NCBI RefSeq assembly: GCF_003635165.1
Contig: NZ_ML058610.1
Span: 231,911-295,910, forward strand
Source: Burkholderia sp. Nafp2/4-1b
GTDB taxonomy: Bacteria > Pseudomonadota > Gammaproteobacteria > Burkholderiales > Burkholderiaceae
DNA length: 64,000 nt
Reading direction: 5' to 3'
The notes beneath the pieces were generated by a model. It searched no databases, had not been told where the DNA came from, and worked only from the letters and a program-made list of their open reading frames with translations. This document shows, one piece after another, positions 46,948-55,177 of this stretch. The position numbers and the translations under genes are program-made. The first letter of the stretch is position 1; every line of letters begins with the position of its first letter.

Positions 46948-47463
46948 ATGGAAATCGGACAATACCAACCGAATCTCGAAGGCGACGGCCTGCGTATCGG
47001 CATCGTGCAATCCCGCTTCAACGAACCCGTCAGCAACGGCCTCGCCGATGCATGCGTCGAAGAACTCGAGCGCCTCGGCGTCTCCGGTGAAGACGTGCTG
47101 CTCGTGTCGGTGCCCGGCGCGCTGGAAATCCCGCTCGCGCTGCAAAAGCTCGCGGAAAGCGGCCAGTTCGACGCACTGATCGCACTCGGCGCGGTAATCC
47201 GCGGCGAGACGTACCACTTCGAACTCGTGTCGAACGAAAGCGGCGCGGGCATCACCCGCATCGGCCTCGACTTCAACGTGCCGATCGCGAACGCGGTCCT
47301 GACGACCGAAAACGACGAGCAGGCCGTCGCGCGCATGACCGAAAAGGGTCGTGACGCCGCACGCGTCGCAGTCGAGATGGCCAATCTGACCATGGCCCTC
47401 GACCAGCTCGGCGACGAAGAGGACGAAGAAGAAGACGAAGACGACGAAGAGGAGCGCGCATGA
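46948..47463 (+). CDS. ribH: 6,7-dimethyl-8-ribityllumazine synthase
   Basis: 171 residues. Condenses the RibBX product with the pyrimidine from RibD to give lumazine for RibE. Family segments: IGIVQSRFNEPVSNGLADAC, LLVSVPGALEIPLALQKLAE, ALGAVIRGETYHFELVSNES and IANAVLTTENDEQAVARM. The C-terminus ends in a very acidic tail (EDEEEDEDDEEERA), longer than in many homologues. Its stop overlaps the nusB start as ATGA. Confidence 0.95.
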   Translation: MEIGQYQPNLEGDGLRIGIVQSRFNEPVSNGLADACVEELERLGVSGEDVLLVSVPGALEIPLALQKLAESGQFDALIALGAVIRGETYHFELVSNESGAGITRIGLDFNVPIANAVLTTENDEQAVARMTEKGRDAARVAVEMANLTMALDQLGDEEDEEEDEDDEEERA

Positions 47464-47897
47464 AGAAGAGCGCCCGCCGACAATCGCGCGAGCTGGCGAC
47501 GCAGGGCCTGTATCAGTGGCTGCTGTCGAACGCGTCCTCCGGCGAGATCGACGCGCAACTGCGCGGCGCGCTCGGTTACGACAAGGCCGACAAGGAGTTG
47601 CTCGATGCGATCCTGCACGGTGTGATTCGCGAGCACGCCACGCTCGTCGAAGCCCTCACGCCGTCGCTGGACCGTCCGGTCGACCAGTTGTCGCCGGTCG
47701 AACGCGCCGTGCTGCTGATCGCGACGTTCGAGCTCACGCATCATGTCGAAACGCCGTATCGCGTGATCATCAACGAAGCAGTCGAACTCGCGAAGACGTT
47801 CGGCGGCTCCGATGGCTACAAGTACGTCAACGGCGTGCTCGACAAGCTCGCCGCGAAGCTGCGCCCCGCTGAAACGCAGGCGCGCCGCAACGGCTGA
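47460..47897 (+). CDS. nusB: Transcription antitermination factor NusB
   Basis: 145 residues. With NusE (S10) binds boxA RNA and prevents early termination in rRNA operons. N-terminal KKSARRQSRELATQGLYQWL is the RNA-binding helix region; VERAVLLIATFELTHHVETP and INEAVELAKTFGGSDGYKYV are conserved. Overlaps ribH by 4 bases, the widespread ribH-nusB pairing. A terminator follows directly. Confidence 0.95.
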   Translation: MKKSARRQSRELATQGLYQWLLSNASSGEIDAQLRGALGYDKADKELLDAILHGVIREHATLVEALTPSLDRPVDQLSPVERAVLLIATFELTHHVETPYRVIINEAVELAKTFGGSDGYKYVNGVLDKLAAKLRPAETQARRNG

Positions 47898-47909
47898 TTC
47901 CGTAGCTGG

Positions 47910-47935
47910 ACGGGCGCGCAGGCGCCCGTTTTTCG
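47910..47935 (+). terminator. Rho-independent terminator after nusB
   Basis: acgggcgc (47910-47917) pairs with gcgcccgt (47922-47929), followed by TTTTT. Confidence 0.8.
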
Positions 47936-47966
47936 TTCTCCCCCCGCTCCCCGCCCCGCCCGACCG

Positions 47967-49163
47967 ATGAATACCAACGCCGATACGCTCGTCACGCTCG
48001 CCGCACGCGTCGACGCGATCCAGCCCTTCTATGTGATGGAACTGATGAAGGAGGCACAGCGGCTCGAGTCCTCCGGGCGCGATGTTATCCACATGGGCAT
48101 CGGCGAGCCGGACTTCACCGCGCCGGAGCCGGTCGTCGAGGCGGCCGCGGCCGCATTGCGCCGCGGCGTCACGCAGTACACGAGCGCGCTCGGCATCGCG
48201 CCGCTGCGCGAAGCGATCGCCGCGCACTATGCGCGCGCGTACGGCCTCACGATCAGCCCCGAGCGGATCGTCGTGACGGCCGGCGCGTCGGCCGCGCTCC
48301 TGCTCGCGTGCCTCGCGCTCGTCGGCCGCGACGACGAAGTGCTGATGCCCGACCCGTCGTATCCGTGCAACCGGCACTTCGTCGCGGCGGCCGAAGGCCG
48401 CCCGGTGCTCGTGCCGAGCGGCCCGGAAGCCCGTTTCCAGCTCACCGCCGACGACGTCCGCACGCGCTGGGGCAGCCGCACGCGCGGCGTGCTGCTCGCG
48501 TCGCCGTCGAACCCGACCGGCACGTCGCTCGAGCCCGACGAGCTGAAGCGCATCGTCGAAGCCGTGCGCGCCCGCGGCGGCTTCACCATCGTCGACGAGA
48601 TCTACCAGGGGCTCAGCTACGACGCGGCGCCCGTGTCGGCGCTGTCTTACGGCGACGACGTCGTCACCGTGAACAGCTTTTCGAAGTACTTCAGCATGAC
48701 CGGCTGGCGGCTCGGCTGGCTGGTCGTGCCACCCGCGCTCGTGAGCACGTTCGAAAAGCTGTCGCAGAACCTGTTCATCTGCCCATCCGCGCTCGCGCAG
48801 CACGCGGCGCTCGCGTGCTTCGAACCGGCGACGCTCGACATCTACGAAGCACGCCGCCTCGAGTTCAAGCGTCGCCGCGACTTCATCGCGCCGGCGCTCG
48901 AGCGGCTCGGCTTCACGGTCCCCGTGATGCCGGACGGCGCGTTCTACGTGTATGCGCACTGCGGCGGCGTCGCCCATCCGGCGGCGGGCGACAGCGCTGC
49001 GCTCACGCAGGCGATGCTGCACGACGCCGGCGTCGTGCTGGTGCCGGGCATGGACTTCGGCGTGCATGCGCCGCGCGACTATATCCGGCTGTCTTATGCG
49101 ACCGCCTATTCACGCCTCGAAGAGGCCGTCGAGCGGCTCGCGACGCTGTTCGGCCAGCACTGA
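47967..49163 (+). CDS. PLP-dependent aminotransferase (class I/II)
   Basis: 398 residues, fold type I. VIHMGIGEPDFTAPEPVVEA at the N-terminus, SPSNPTGTSLEPDELKRI in the middle, and the PLP Lys in NSFSKYFSMTGWRLGWLVVP. It resembles the aspartate/alanine/aromatic aminotransferase group; the amino-acid specificity cannot be assigned. Independent of the rib operon because a terminator lies between. A terminator also follows it. Confidence 0.9.
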   Translation: MNTNADTLVTLAARVDAIQPFYVMELMKEAQRLESSGRDVIHMGIGEPDFTAPEPVVEAAAAALRRGVTQYTSALGIAPLREAIAAHYARAYGLTISPERIVVTAGASAALLLACLALVGRDDEVLMPDPSYPCNRHFVAAAEGRPVLVPSGPEARFQLTADDVRTRWGSRTRGVLLASPSNPTGTSLEPDELKRIVEAVRARGGFTIVDEIYQGLSYDAAPVSALSYGDDVVTVNSFSKYFSMTGWRLGWLVVPPALVSTFEKLSQNLFICPSALAQHAALACFEPATLDIYEARRLEFKRRRDFIAPALERLGFTVPVMPDGAFYVYAHCGGVAHPAAGDSAALTQAMLHDAGVVLVPGMDFGVHAPRDYIRLSYATAYSRLEEAVERLATLFGQH

Positions 49164-49215
49164 CTGACGCCCTGGCTACCCTCCCGCCCGGCGTACCGGG
49201 CGCTACCCATCGCGC

Positions 49216-49246
49216 AAAAAAAAGCACCCAAATCGGGTGCTTTTTT
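49216..49246. terminator. Bidirectional terminator between the aminotransferase and lytic transglycosylase genes
   Basis: aaagcaccc (49221-49229) pairs with gggtgcttt (49235-49243), flanked by an A-run on the left and a T-run on the right, serving both convergent genes. Confidence 0.88.
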
Positions 49247-49283
49247 GCTTGGGTCCGGCCAGAACCGCGCGGTGCTACGAGGC

Positions 49284-50405
49284 TTACGCGCCGAGTTCCG
49301 AATGATCGCCGTGCGGCTGCTTCGCGGTGTCGACGCTCGCGTCGTCCTGCGGCGCACTCTTCGGCGCGGCGGCCTTCGCGGTGATCGGCTGTGCGTTGTC
49401 GAGCGTCGCGTGCACGCGCTTCGCGCCGCCTGACGCCGCCGTTACGGCCGCGGTCACGATCGGTTTCGACGGCTGGGCCGGCGCCTGCGGCGCATTGATC
49501 GGCACGCTGCGGCCACGCGCGACGTCGCGCAGGCGGCCGCGCTCGGCCATGACCTTCGAGCCGTACGCAGTGTCGTCCGGGTTCGTCGAGCCGTTGTACA
49601 TGCGCAGGCCGCTCGCGAGCGAGCCGCCGCGGGCGATGCAGTCCTTCAGCACCAGCGCGCCCACCTGCAGGTTCGCGAGCGGTTGCAGCGCGGTGTCGGT
49701 CCCGCCGAAATATTCGAACTTGTCGGAATGGACCTTCGACATGACCTGCATCAGGCCTTGTGCGCCCACGCCGCTTTCCGCGTACGGGTTGAAGCGCGAT
49801 TCGATCGCCATCACGGACAGCAGCAGCAGCGGATCGAGGCCGACGTCGTGGCCGGTCTGGAACGCGGCCTTGACGAGCTGGCCGAGCGGCTCCTGCGCGA
49901 CGCGGTAGCGGCGCGACAGGTAGGTGGCGACGAGCGCCTGTTCGCGGTTCGACGCGAGCGCACGATCGTCGCGCGCATCGGCCGGGACCCGCTGGGTCGG
50001 GATCAGTTTCGCGAGCGCGACGGGCGACGGGCCGTTGCGGGCCGCATCGGCCGCATCATTCTGCGCGGCGGTTTCGGGTGCGACGTCGAGACCGACGGCG
50101 AGCGCATCCGTTTCAGGAGCGTCTTCCTGCTGCGGCTGCGCGCCGGCAGGCGCGAAGTTCGGCAGCGGATGACCGGTCAGCAGACGGGCCGGACCGGCCT
50201 GCACGGCCGCGGATACGACCGGCATCAGCTTCGCGGCGAGGTTTCCCCGCACGGTCGGCAGCAGCCAGAGGGCAAGTGCGATCGCGACAGCGAAACAGCC
50301 GACAACGCTGAATAAATGGTGACTGACACGCGTCCCGCGACGCAACATACCACGCACGAACTGCGCATGCTGCTCACTAGGACGCCACGATAACCAAGCG
50401 TTCAT
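49284..50405 (-). CDS. Lytic transglycosylase (SLT domain), membrane-anchored
   Basis: 373 residues. One membrane segment (about residues 31-50) with a short basic cytoplasmic N-terminus, a disordered Ala/Pro linker, and an SLT domain with catalytic Glu202 in MAIESRFNP followed by GAQGLMQVM and LRMYNGSTNP. It cleaves peptidoglycan glycan strands to 1,6-anhydro products. A disordered C-terminal tail of about 80 residues follows. The start at 50405 is preceded by GGGAG at suitable distance. The 345-base leader contains a palindrome and, further up, a candidate sRNA. Confidence 0.9.
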   Translation of the reverse strand: MNAWLSWRPSEQHAQFVRGMLRRGTRVSHHLFSVVGCFAVAIALALWLLPTVRGNLAAKLMPVVSAAVQAGPARLLTGHPLPNFAPAGAQPQQEDAPETDALAVGLDVAPETAAQNDAADAARNGPSPVALAKLIPTQRVPADARDDRALASNREQALVATYLSRRYRVAQEPLGQLVKAAFQTGHDVGLDPLLLLSVMAIESRFNPYAESGVGAQGLMQVMSKVHSDKFEYFGGTDTALQPLANLQVGALVLKDCIARGGSLASGLRMYNGSTNPDDTAYGSKVMAERGRLRDVARGRSVPINAPQAPAQPSKPIVTAAVTAASGGAKRVHATLDNAQPITAKAAAPKSAPQDDASVDTAKQPHGDHSELGA

Positions 50406-50523
50406 TCAGATCATCTCCCATGAACATGACTCGTGCGGCTCGCTCAGCTCGATGGCGAGACAAAAAACGTGCCGCGGAATCACGATGCCGCACGCCTTGG
50501 TCGGGGCGCACGAGCATCGGGGA

Positions 50524-50541
50524 AACGGTATAAGTACCGTT
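50524..50541. promoter_or_regulatory. Palindrome in the leader of the lytic transglycosylase gene
   Basis: aacggta (50524-50530), taag, taccgtt (50535-50541): perfect 7-bp arms with a 4-base centre, operator-like or a small hairpin, about 120 bases upstream of the start codon. Confidence 0.4.
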
Positions 50542-50613
50542 CGAGGCCACGGTGTAAGAGGGCCGGCACCTTCGCACATTGGGCGAGGCGGGCATACGCG
50601 GTGGCACCCACGC

Positions 50614-50639
50614 AAAAAACCAGCGTCTCGTGGCGCTGG
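50614..50639 (-). terminator. Terminator of the candidate small RNA
   Basis: ccagcg (50620-50625) pairs with cgctgg (50634-50639) around an 8-base loop; minus-strand T-run at 50614-50619. Confidence 0.75.
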
Positions 50640-50753
50640 CTGGGACTACGACTAAGGCCGTCGAATACGCCGTGCAGGGTTCGGCGGACGGTGACGCGCT
50701 GCGTCAAAGATCGGTGATTGGCGGCTCGAAGCCTTTTACCCTGCAACCAATGT
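50614..50753 (-). ncRNA. Candidate small RNA (about 140 nt)
   Basis: On the minus strand a strong promoter (TTGACG, 16 bases, TAGAAT) is followed, about 115 bases beyond the predicted start near 50753, by a Rho-independent terminator (ccagcg/cgctgg stem, TTTTTT). No credible ORF lies between. The 5' part can fold (ATTGG...CCAAT enclosing GGCTtcgAGCC). It could be a free sRNA or a premature-termination leader of the lytic transglycosylase gene downstream. I recognise no known RNA family. Confidence 0.5.
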
Positions 50754-50759
50754 GAGCGG

Positions 50760-50787
50760 ATTCTAGCAGGGTTTTATAGATCGTCAA
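50760..50787 (-). promoter_or_regulatory. Promoter of the candidate small RNA
   Basis: Minus-strand -35 TTGACG (50782-50787), 16-base spacer, -10 TAGAAT (50760-50765). A second TTGACT (50799-50804) with an AT-rich -10-like stretch 17 bases away overlaps it. The surroundings (50766-50830) are unusually AT-rich for this genome. Confidence 0.65.
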
Positions 50788-51000
50788 CACTATAAAAAGT
50801 CAAAACTATAACAAAAAGTAATTTTGAATCGCCCTTCAGATCGCGAGCCCCTTGCCGTAGGGGCTTCGCGCGGGATCGACTTTTTTCGCGGCCGGGCGTG
50901 CGCGCGGCCACCCGGGTAAAATCGTCGGTCGATTCGGGGCCGCAGCGGCCGCTGCGCCCGCCCATCGCTGCCCGCCCGCGGGCGGCCCGGACCCTTCTTC
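50766..51000. other. AT-rich intergenic region between the candidate sRNA and ubiD
   Basis: About 235 bases (part of a 595-base gene-free interval, 50406-51000). AT-rich to about 50830, then GC-rich up to ubiD. TATAAA and TATAAC boxes on the plus strand (50791-50811) may serve ubiD. No gene seen. Confidence 0.5.
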
Positions 51001-52557
51001 ATGAAATACAAAGACTTACGCGATTTCATTCAGCGCCTCGAGGCGCTCGGCGAGCTGCGGCGCGTCACGCAACCCGTGTCGCCCGTGCTCGAAATGACCG
51101 AGCTGTGCGACCGCGTGCTGCGCGCCGGCGGCCCGGCGCTGCTGTTCAACGCACCGCCCGGCAATGCGTTCCCGGTGCTCGGCAACCTGTTCGGCACGCC
51201 GCGCCGCGTCGCGCTCGGGATGGGCGTCGATGCAGGCGACGACGCCGCGCTCGGCTCGCTGCGCGACCTCGGCCGGCTGCTGTCCGCGCTGAAGGAGCCC
51301 GATCCGCCGAAGAGCCTGAAGGACGCCGGCAAGCTGCTGTCGCTCGCGAAGGCCGTGTGGGACATGGCGCCGAAATCGGTGTCGTCGCCGCCATGCCAGG
51401 AGATCGTCTGGGAGGGTGCGGACGTCGACCTGAACAAGCTGCCGATCCAGACCTGCTGGCCCGGCGATGCAGGGCCGCTCGTCACGTGGGGCCTGACGGT
51501 CACGCGCGGGCCGAACAAGCCGCGCCAGAACCTCGGCATCTATCGTCAGCAACTGATCGGCCGCAACAAGCTGATCATGCGCTGGCTCGCGCATCGCGGC
51601 GGCGCGCTCGACTTCCGCGAATTCGCGCTGCAGAACCCCGGCAAGCCGTACCCGGTCGCGGTCGTGCTCGGCGCGGATCCGGCCACGACGCTCGGCGCCG
51701 TGACGCCGGTGCCCGATTCGCTGTCCGAGTATCAGTTCGCCGGCCTCCTGCGCGGCAGCCGCACCGAGCTCGCGAAGTGCCTGACGCCCGGCGTCGACAC
51801 GCTGCAGGTGCCCGCGCGCGCGGAGATCGTGCTCGAGGGCTTCATTTATCCGCAGGAAGGGGCGCCCGCCCCTGCCCCGGCCGGCGCGCCGCCGCGGCCG
51901 GCCGGCAACGCTTCCGCCGCTTACGAGCACGCGCTCGAAGGCCCGTACGGCGACCATACCGGCTACTACAACGAGCAGGAATGGTTTCCGGTGTTCACCG
52001 TCGAGCGCATCACGATGCGCCGCGACGCGATCTATCACTCGACCTATACGGGCAAGCCGCCCGATGAGCCGGCCGTGCTCGGCGTTGCGCTGAACGAGGT
52101 GTTCGTGCCGCTGCTGCAGAAGCAGTTCACCGAGATCACCGACTTCTACCTGCCGCCGGAAGGCTGCAGCTACCGGATGGCCATCGTCCAGATGAAGAAG
52201 AGCTACGCCGGCCATGCGAAGCGCGTGATGTTCGGCGTGTGGAGCTTCCTGCGGCAGTTCATGTATACGAAGTTCATCGTGGTCGTCGACGAGGACGTGA
52301 ACATCCGCGACTGGAACGAGGTGATCTGGGCAATCACGACGCGCGTCGACCCCGTGCGCGACACCGTGATGGTCGACAGCACGCCGATCGACTATCTCGA
52401 TTTCGCGTCGCCCGTCGCGGGCCTCGGCTCGAAGATGGGGCTGGACGCGACCAACAAGTGGCCCGGCGAGACGAACCGCGAATGGGGCCGTCCGATCGAG
52501 ATGGACGCGGCCGTGAAGGCGCGCGTCGACCGGCTCTGGCAGGAGATCGGCCTGTAA
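51001..52557 (+). CDS. ubiD: 4-hydroxy-3-polyprenylbenzoate decarboxylase
   Basis: 518 residues. Uses prenylated FMN to decarboxylate 4-hydroxy-3-polyprenylbenzoate in ubiquinone synthesis. Typical start MKYKDLRDFIQRLEALGELR, then the prFMN/metal region (NLGIYRQQLIGRNKLIMRWL), RGGALDFREFALQNPGKPYP and the C-terminal DYLDFASPVAGLGSKMGLDA. Length near the E. coli enzyme; contains a short Ala/Pro insert (about residues 288-303). The flavin prenyltransferase gene ubiX is not in this window. Confidence 0.94.
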   Translation: MKYKDLRDFIQRLEALGELRRVTQPVSPVLEMTELCDRVLRAGGPALLFNAPPGNAFPVLGNLFGTPRRVALGMGVDAGDDAALGSLRDLGRLLSALKEPDPPKSLKDAGKLLSLAKAVWDMAPKSVSSPPCQEIVWEGADVDLNKLPIQTCWPGDAGPLVTWGLTVTRGPNKPRQNLGIYRQQLIGRNKLIMRWLAHRGGALDFREFALQNPGKPYPVAVVLGADPATTLGAVTPVPDSLSEYQFAGLLRGSRTELAKCLTPGVDTLQVPARAEIVLEGFIYPQEGAPAPAPAGAPPRPAGNASAAYEHALEGPYGDHTGYYNEQEWFPVFTVERITMRRDAIYHSTYTGKPPDEPAVLGVALNEVFVPLLQKQFTEITDFYLPPEGCSYRMAIVQMKKSYAGHAKRVMFGVWSFLRQFMYTKFIVVVDEDVNIRDWNEVIWAITTRVDPVRDTVMVDSTPIDYLDFASPVAGLGSKMGLDATNKWPGETNREWGRPIEMDAAVKARVDRLWQEIGL

Positions 52558-52615
52558 GCGCATGCGGCCGGTGCTCGCCGGCCCGTGCATCGAACACCCC
52601 ACCCGACGAACGACG

Positions 52616-53287
52616 ATGAGCTCTCCTCCCGCCTCGATGCTGTCCGACGGCTTCTTGCTGTCGCTGTCGCTGTGTCTCGACATCGGTCTCGTCAACGTCG
52701 CGATGCTGTCGCTGACGCTGTCGCACGGCTTCCGGCCGGGCTTCTGGCTCGGCGTCGGCTCGTGCGTCGGCGATCTCGTCTACGCGGCGCTCGCGCTCGC
52801 GGGGATGGCCGTGCTGCTGCAATTCGAGGCCGTGCGCTGGGTCGTTTGGATCGGCGGCGGCGCGGTATTGCTGTTTCTCACGTGGAAGATGGCGCGCGAA
52901 GCGCTCGCGCCGGCCGGAAATGCCGACGCCGGCGACGCGGACGACTCCCCGCAGCCGCGCGTCAGCGCGCGGCGCAGCTTCATGCGCGGGATGCTGCTCG
53001 CGATGTCGTCGCCCAGCGCGATCCTGTGGTTCGCGGCTGTCGGCGGCGCACTGATCGCAAAAGCCGGCGCGACCACGCCGGCGACGGCATCGGTGTTCCT
53101 GTCCGGCTTTTTCCTCGGCGGCCTCGCCTGGACGCTGTTCATGTGCACGCTCGCGAATCACGGCCGCAAGCGCGCGGGCGCGGGGCTGATGCGCGCGTGC
53201 CACGTGGCGTCGGCGCTGCTGTTTGCGTATTTCTCGTACAGCGTGATCGTCGGCGGCTATCGCGACCTGATCGCTCACGCGGTGTGA
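52616..53287 (+). CDS. LysE/RhtB family amino-acid exporter
   Basis: 223 residues, about six membrane helices. GFRPGFWLGVGSCVGDLVYA and the central WIGGGAVLLFLTWKMAREAL match the LysE superfamily of amino-acid efflux permeases; FMRGMLLAMSSPSAILWFAA begins the second half. Substrate unknown. Two in-frame ATGs (52562, 52616) exist; neither has a strong RBS, and 52616 gives the usual short N-terminus. About 60 bases after ubiD, possibly co-transcribed. Confidence 0.85.
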   Translation: MSSPPASMLSDGFLLSLSLCLDIGLVNVAMLSLTLSHGFRPGFWLGVGSCVGDLVYAALALAGMAVLLQFEAVRWVVWIGGGAVLLFLTWKMAREALAPAGNADAGDADDSPQPRVSARRSFMRGMLLAMSSPSAILWFAAVGGALIAKAGATTPATASVFLSGFFLGGLAWTLFMCTLANHGRKRAGAGLMRACHVASALLFAYFSYSVIVGGYRDLIAHAV

Positions 53288-53316
53288 CCGCCGCGCGCGA
53301 AGCCGCTTCCAAATGA

Positions 53317-53354
53317 AAAACGGCGCAATGCCCTGCGGGGCATTGCGCCGTTTT
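53317..53354. terminator. Bidirectional terminator after the LysE gene
   Basis: aaaacggcgcaatgccc (53317-53333) pairs perfectly with gggcattgcgccgtttt (53338-53354), a 17-bp stem with a tgcg loop, serving both convergent genes. Confidence 0.9.
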
Positions 53355-53384
53355 GCCACGCGCGGTCAGGCCGCGCGCGACGCG

Positions 53385-53678
53385 TCAACGACGCCAGTAG
53401 CCGTGGTGGCCCCAGCCGCCGTAACCGTGACGCCAGTACGGACGACCGTAGTAGCCGCCGACGACCACGGGCGGCGGCGCATAGTATGCCGGTGCCGGTG
53501 CGTAATACACGGGCGGCGGCGGCGGTGCGTAGTACACGGGCGGCGGCGCCGCGTAGACGGGATACGCAGGTGCGACCGGGACACCAATGCCGACCCCGAT
53601 CGACACGTGGGCCTGCGCGGCGCCTGCGGCACCCAGGCCGAGCGCCGCGGCGGCGATGAACGGAATGAGCTTTTTCAC
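53385..53678 (-). CDS. Small secreted Pro/Tyr/Gly-rich protein
   Basis: 97 residues. Signal peptide MKKLIPFIAAAALGLGAAGA with cleavage near AQA-HV. The mature part has repeated PPVYYAP/PAYYAPP units and a Gly/Tyr/His/Trp/Arg-rich C-terminus (GRPYWRHGYGGWGHHGYWRR). Probably an exported surface or periplasmic protein; function unknown. It starts with GTG at 53678 after AGGAGAATCGAA; an in-frame extension upstream is not supported. Confidence 0.75.
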   Translation of the reverse strand: MKKLIPFIAAAALGLGAAGAAQAHVSIGVGIGVPVAPAYPVYAAPPPVYYAPPPPPVYYAPAPAYYAPPPVVVGGYYGRPYWRHGYGGWGHHGYWRR

Positions 53679-54171
53679 TTCGATTCTCCTGCTGGAGCGG
53701 CAATTTATGCGCTCCTGTCGGCAACGGCGGGCATGCACGTCGCATGGAAGCAATGTAGCGAAAACCCGCCCCTCGCGTGTCGCGCATTTGTTGCAAATTG
53801 CAATTCCACGCGGCCGCGGGCACCGTGCGGCAACGCTGCGCGATCCCGTGCTTCCCCTTGCGGGTCGCGCCATTCCGTCCGACCAGTGCAATCGCGGCGG
53901 GCAGGCCGGTCAGTCTTACCGGCTGCGGTATGCGCAGCGCGGACGCTTGCGTAATGAACGATTACAAATTCGAGACAAGACGCCGACACTTCGAGCGGGA
54001 CGCGGCGTCGGCGTGATTCGGGGACGCATCAAGTAAGCGTCGTCGAACGGCGAAACCGACGCGCCCGTGCATCGACCGCACGCGTGGAACCGCCCCGCTG
54101 CTACCGACGAGCGATCGCGTTTCCATTCCTGCGATACTGGCGGCTGCTCCTTTTTCGCCTGGTGCCCCGTC
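53679..54171. other. Intergenic region between the small secreted protein and the DUF2520 gene
   Basis: 493 bases with no supported gene; the short open frames on both strands lack RBS or family features. It should contain the divergent promoters. Confidence 0.45.
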
Positions 54172-55101
54172 ATGTCCCTCCCCGACACGCCCCGCCTCGG
54201 CTTCATCGGCGCCGGCCGCCTGGCGCGCTGCCTCGCGCTTCGTTTCGCGGCGGCCGGCTTTCCGGTCGTCGCGCTCGCGAGCCGCACGCCGGAATCGGCC
54301 GCGGCACTCGCCGCGCGCATCGACGGCTGCCGCGCGGTAGACGCGCCGCAGCAGGTCGTCGACGCCGCCGACCTGATCTTCCTGACCGTGCCCGACGACC
54401 ATCTCGCGTCGACCGCCGCGGCGCTGCAGTTCGATGCGGCGCGCGCGGCAGGCCAGGCGCTGGTCCACTGCAGCGGCGCGTCGGCGGTCAAACTGCTCGA
54501 TCCTGCAAAACGGCAGGGCGCGGCCACCGGAGGCTTCCATCCGCTCTACCTGTTCGGCGGGACGGACGCCGATCTCGGCCGCATCGACGGCTGCTCGGTC
54601 ACGCTCGAAGCCGACGGTGCGCTGCACGCGACACTGCTGCGACTTGCTGCCGCACTCGGCTGCCATCCGCTGTCGATCCCGGCCGGCGGCCGGATGCTCT
54701 ATCACGCGGCCGCGCATTACGCAGCGAGCTTCGCGCTGTGCGGCTTGTCGGAGGCGGTCGAGCTGTGGCGCGGTCTCGGTTTCGACGAGGCAGCCGCGTT
54801 GCGCGCGCTGCTGCCGATGCTCGCCGGCACGATCGAGACGGCGCGCGACAAGGGGCTCGCCAATGCACTCGCGGGCCCCGTGTCGCGCGGCGACACCGGT
54901 ATCGTCGAGCGCCAGCTCGCGCTGCTCGAGGCGCGCGGCGGCGATCATGCGACGCTGTATGCGCTGATGACGCGCCGCGCCGTCGCGCTCGCGGCGAAGC
55001 GCGCGGCGCCGCCGGCCGCGCTGCCGGCGCTCGCGCACGCCGTCGAGACGTCGCTCGCGCGCACGACCGGCCACCCCTCCCCGCCGCAAGACGAGGCGTG
55101 A
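54172..55101 (+). CDS. DUF2520 domain, Rossmann-fold oxidoreductase-like protein
   Basis: 309 residues. N-terminal NAD(P)-binding fold with GFIGAGRLARCLALRFAAAG (about 10-29) and LIFLTVPDDHLASTAA, followed by a C-terminal helical DUF2520 domain (PAGGRMLYHAAAHYAASFAL). It resembles pyrroline-5-carboxylate reductase in outline, but the substrate is unknown. Start at 54172, 35 codons into a longer open frame; the earlier part lacks domain similarity. About 75 bases before the yggT-type gene. Confidence 0.82.
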   Translation: MSLPDTPRLGFIGAGRLARCLALRFAAAGFPVVALASRTPESAAALAARIDGCRAVDAPQQVVDAADLIFLTVPDDHLASTAAALQFDAARAAGQALVHCSGASAVKLLDPAKRQGAATGGFHPLYLFGGTDADLGRIDGCSVTLEADGALHATLLRLAAALGCHPLSIPAGGRMLYHAAAHYAASFALCGLSEAVELWRGLGFDEAAALRALLPMLAGTIETARDKGLANALAGPVSRGDTGIVERQLALLEARGGDHATLYALMTRRAVALAAKRAAPPAALPALAHAVETSLARTTGHPSPPQDEA

Positions 55102-55177
55102 TAAGGTGTCGGCCGATGCGCCGCCATCCGGCGTTGGCGGCCGCACGCTACCCGACTGTATAAAAAGGATGCCAACG

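Noticed and set aside
50480..50746. An 88-codon frame (TTG start) across the candidate sRNA
   Set aside because: Begins within about 8 bases of the predicted 5' end without an RBS, runs through the terminator hairpin, and has GC-shadow composition.
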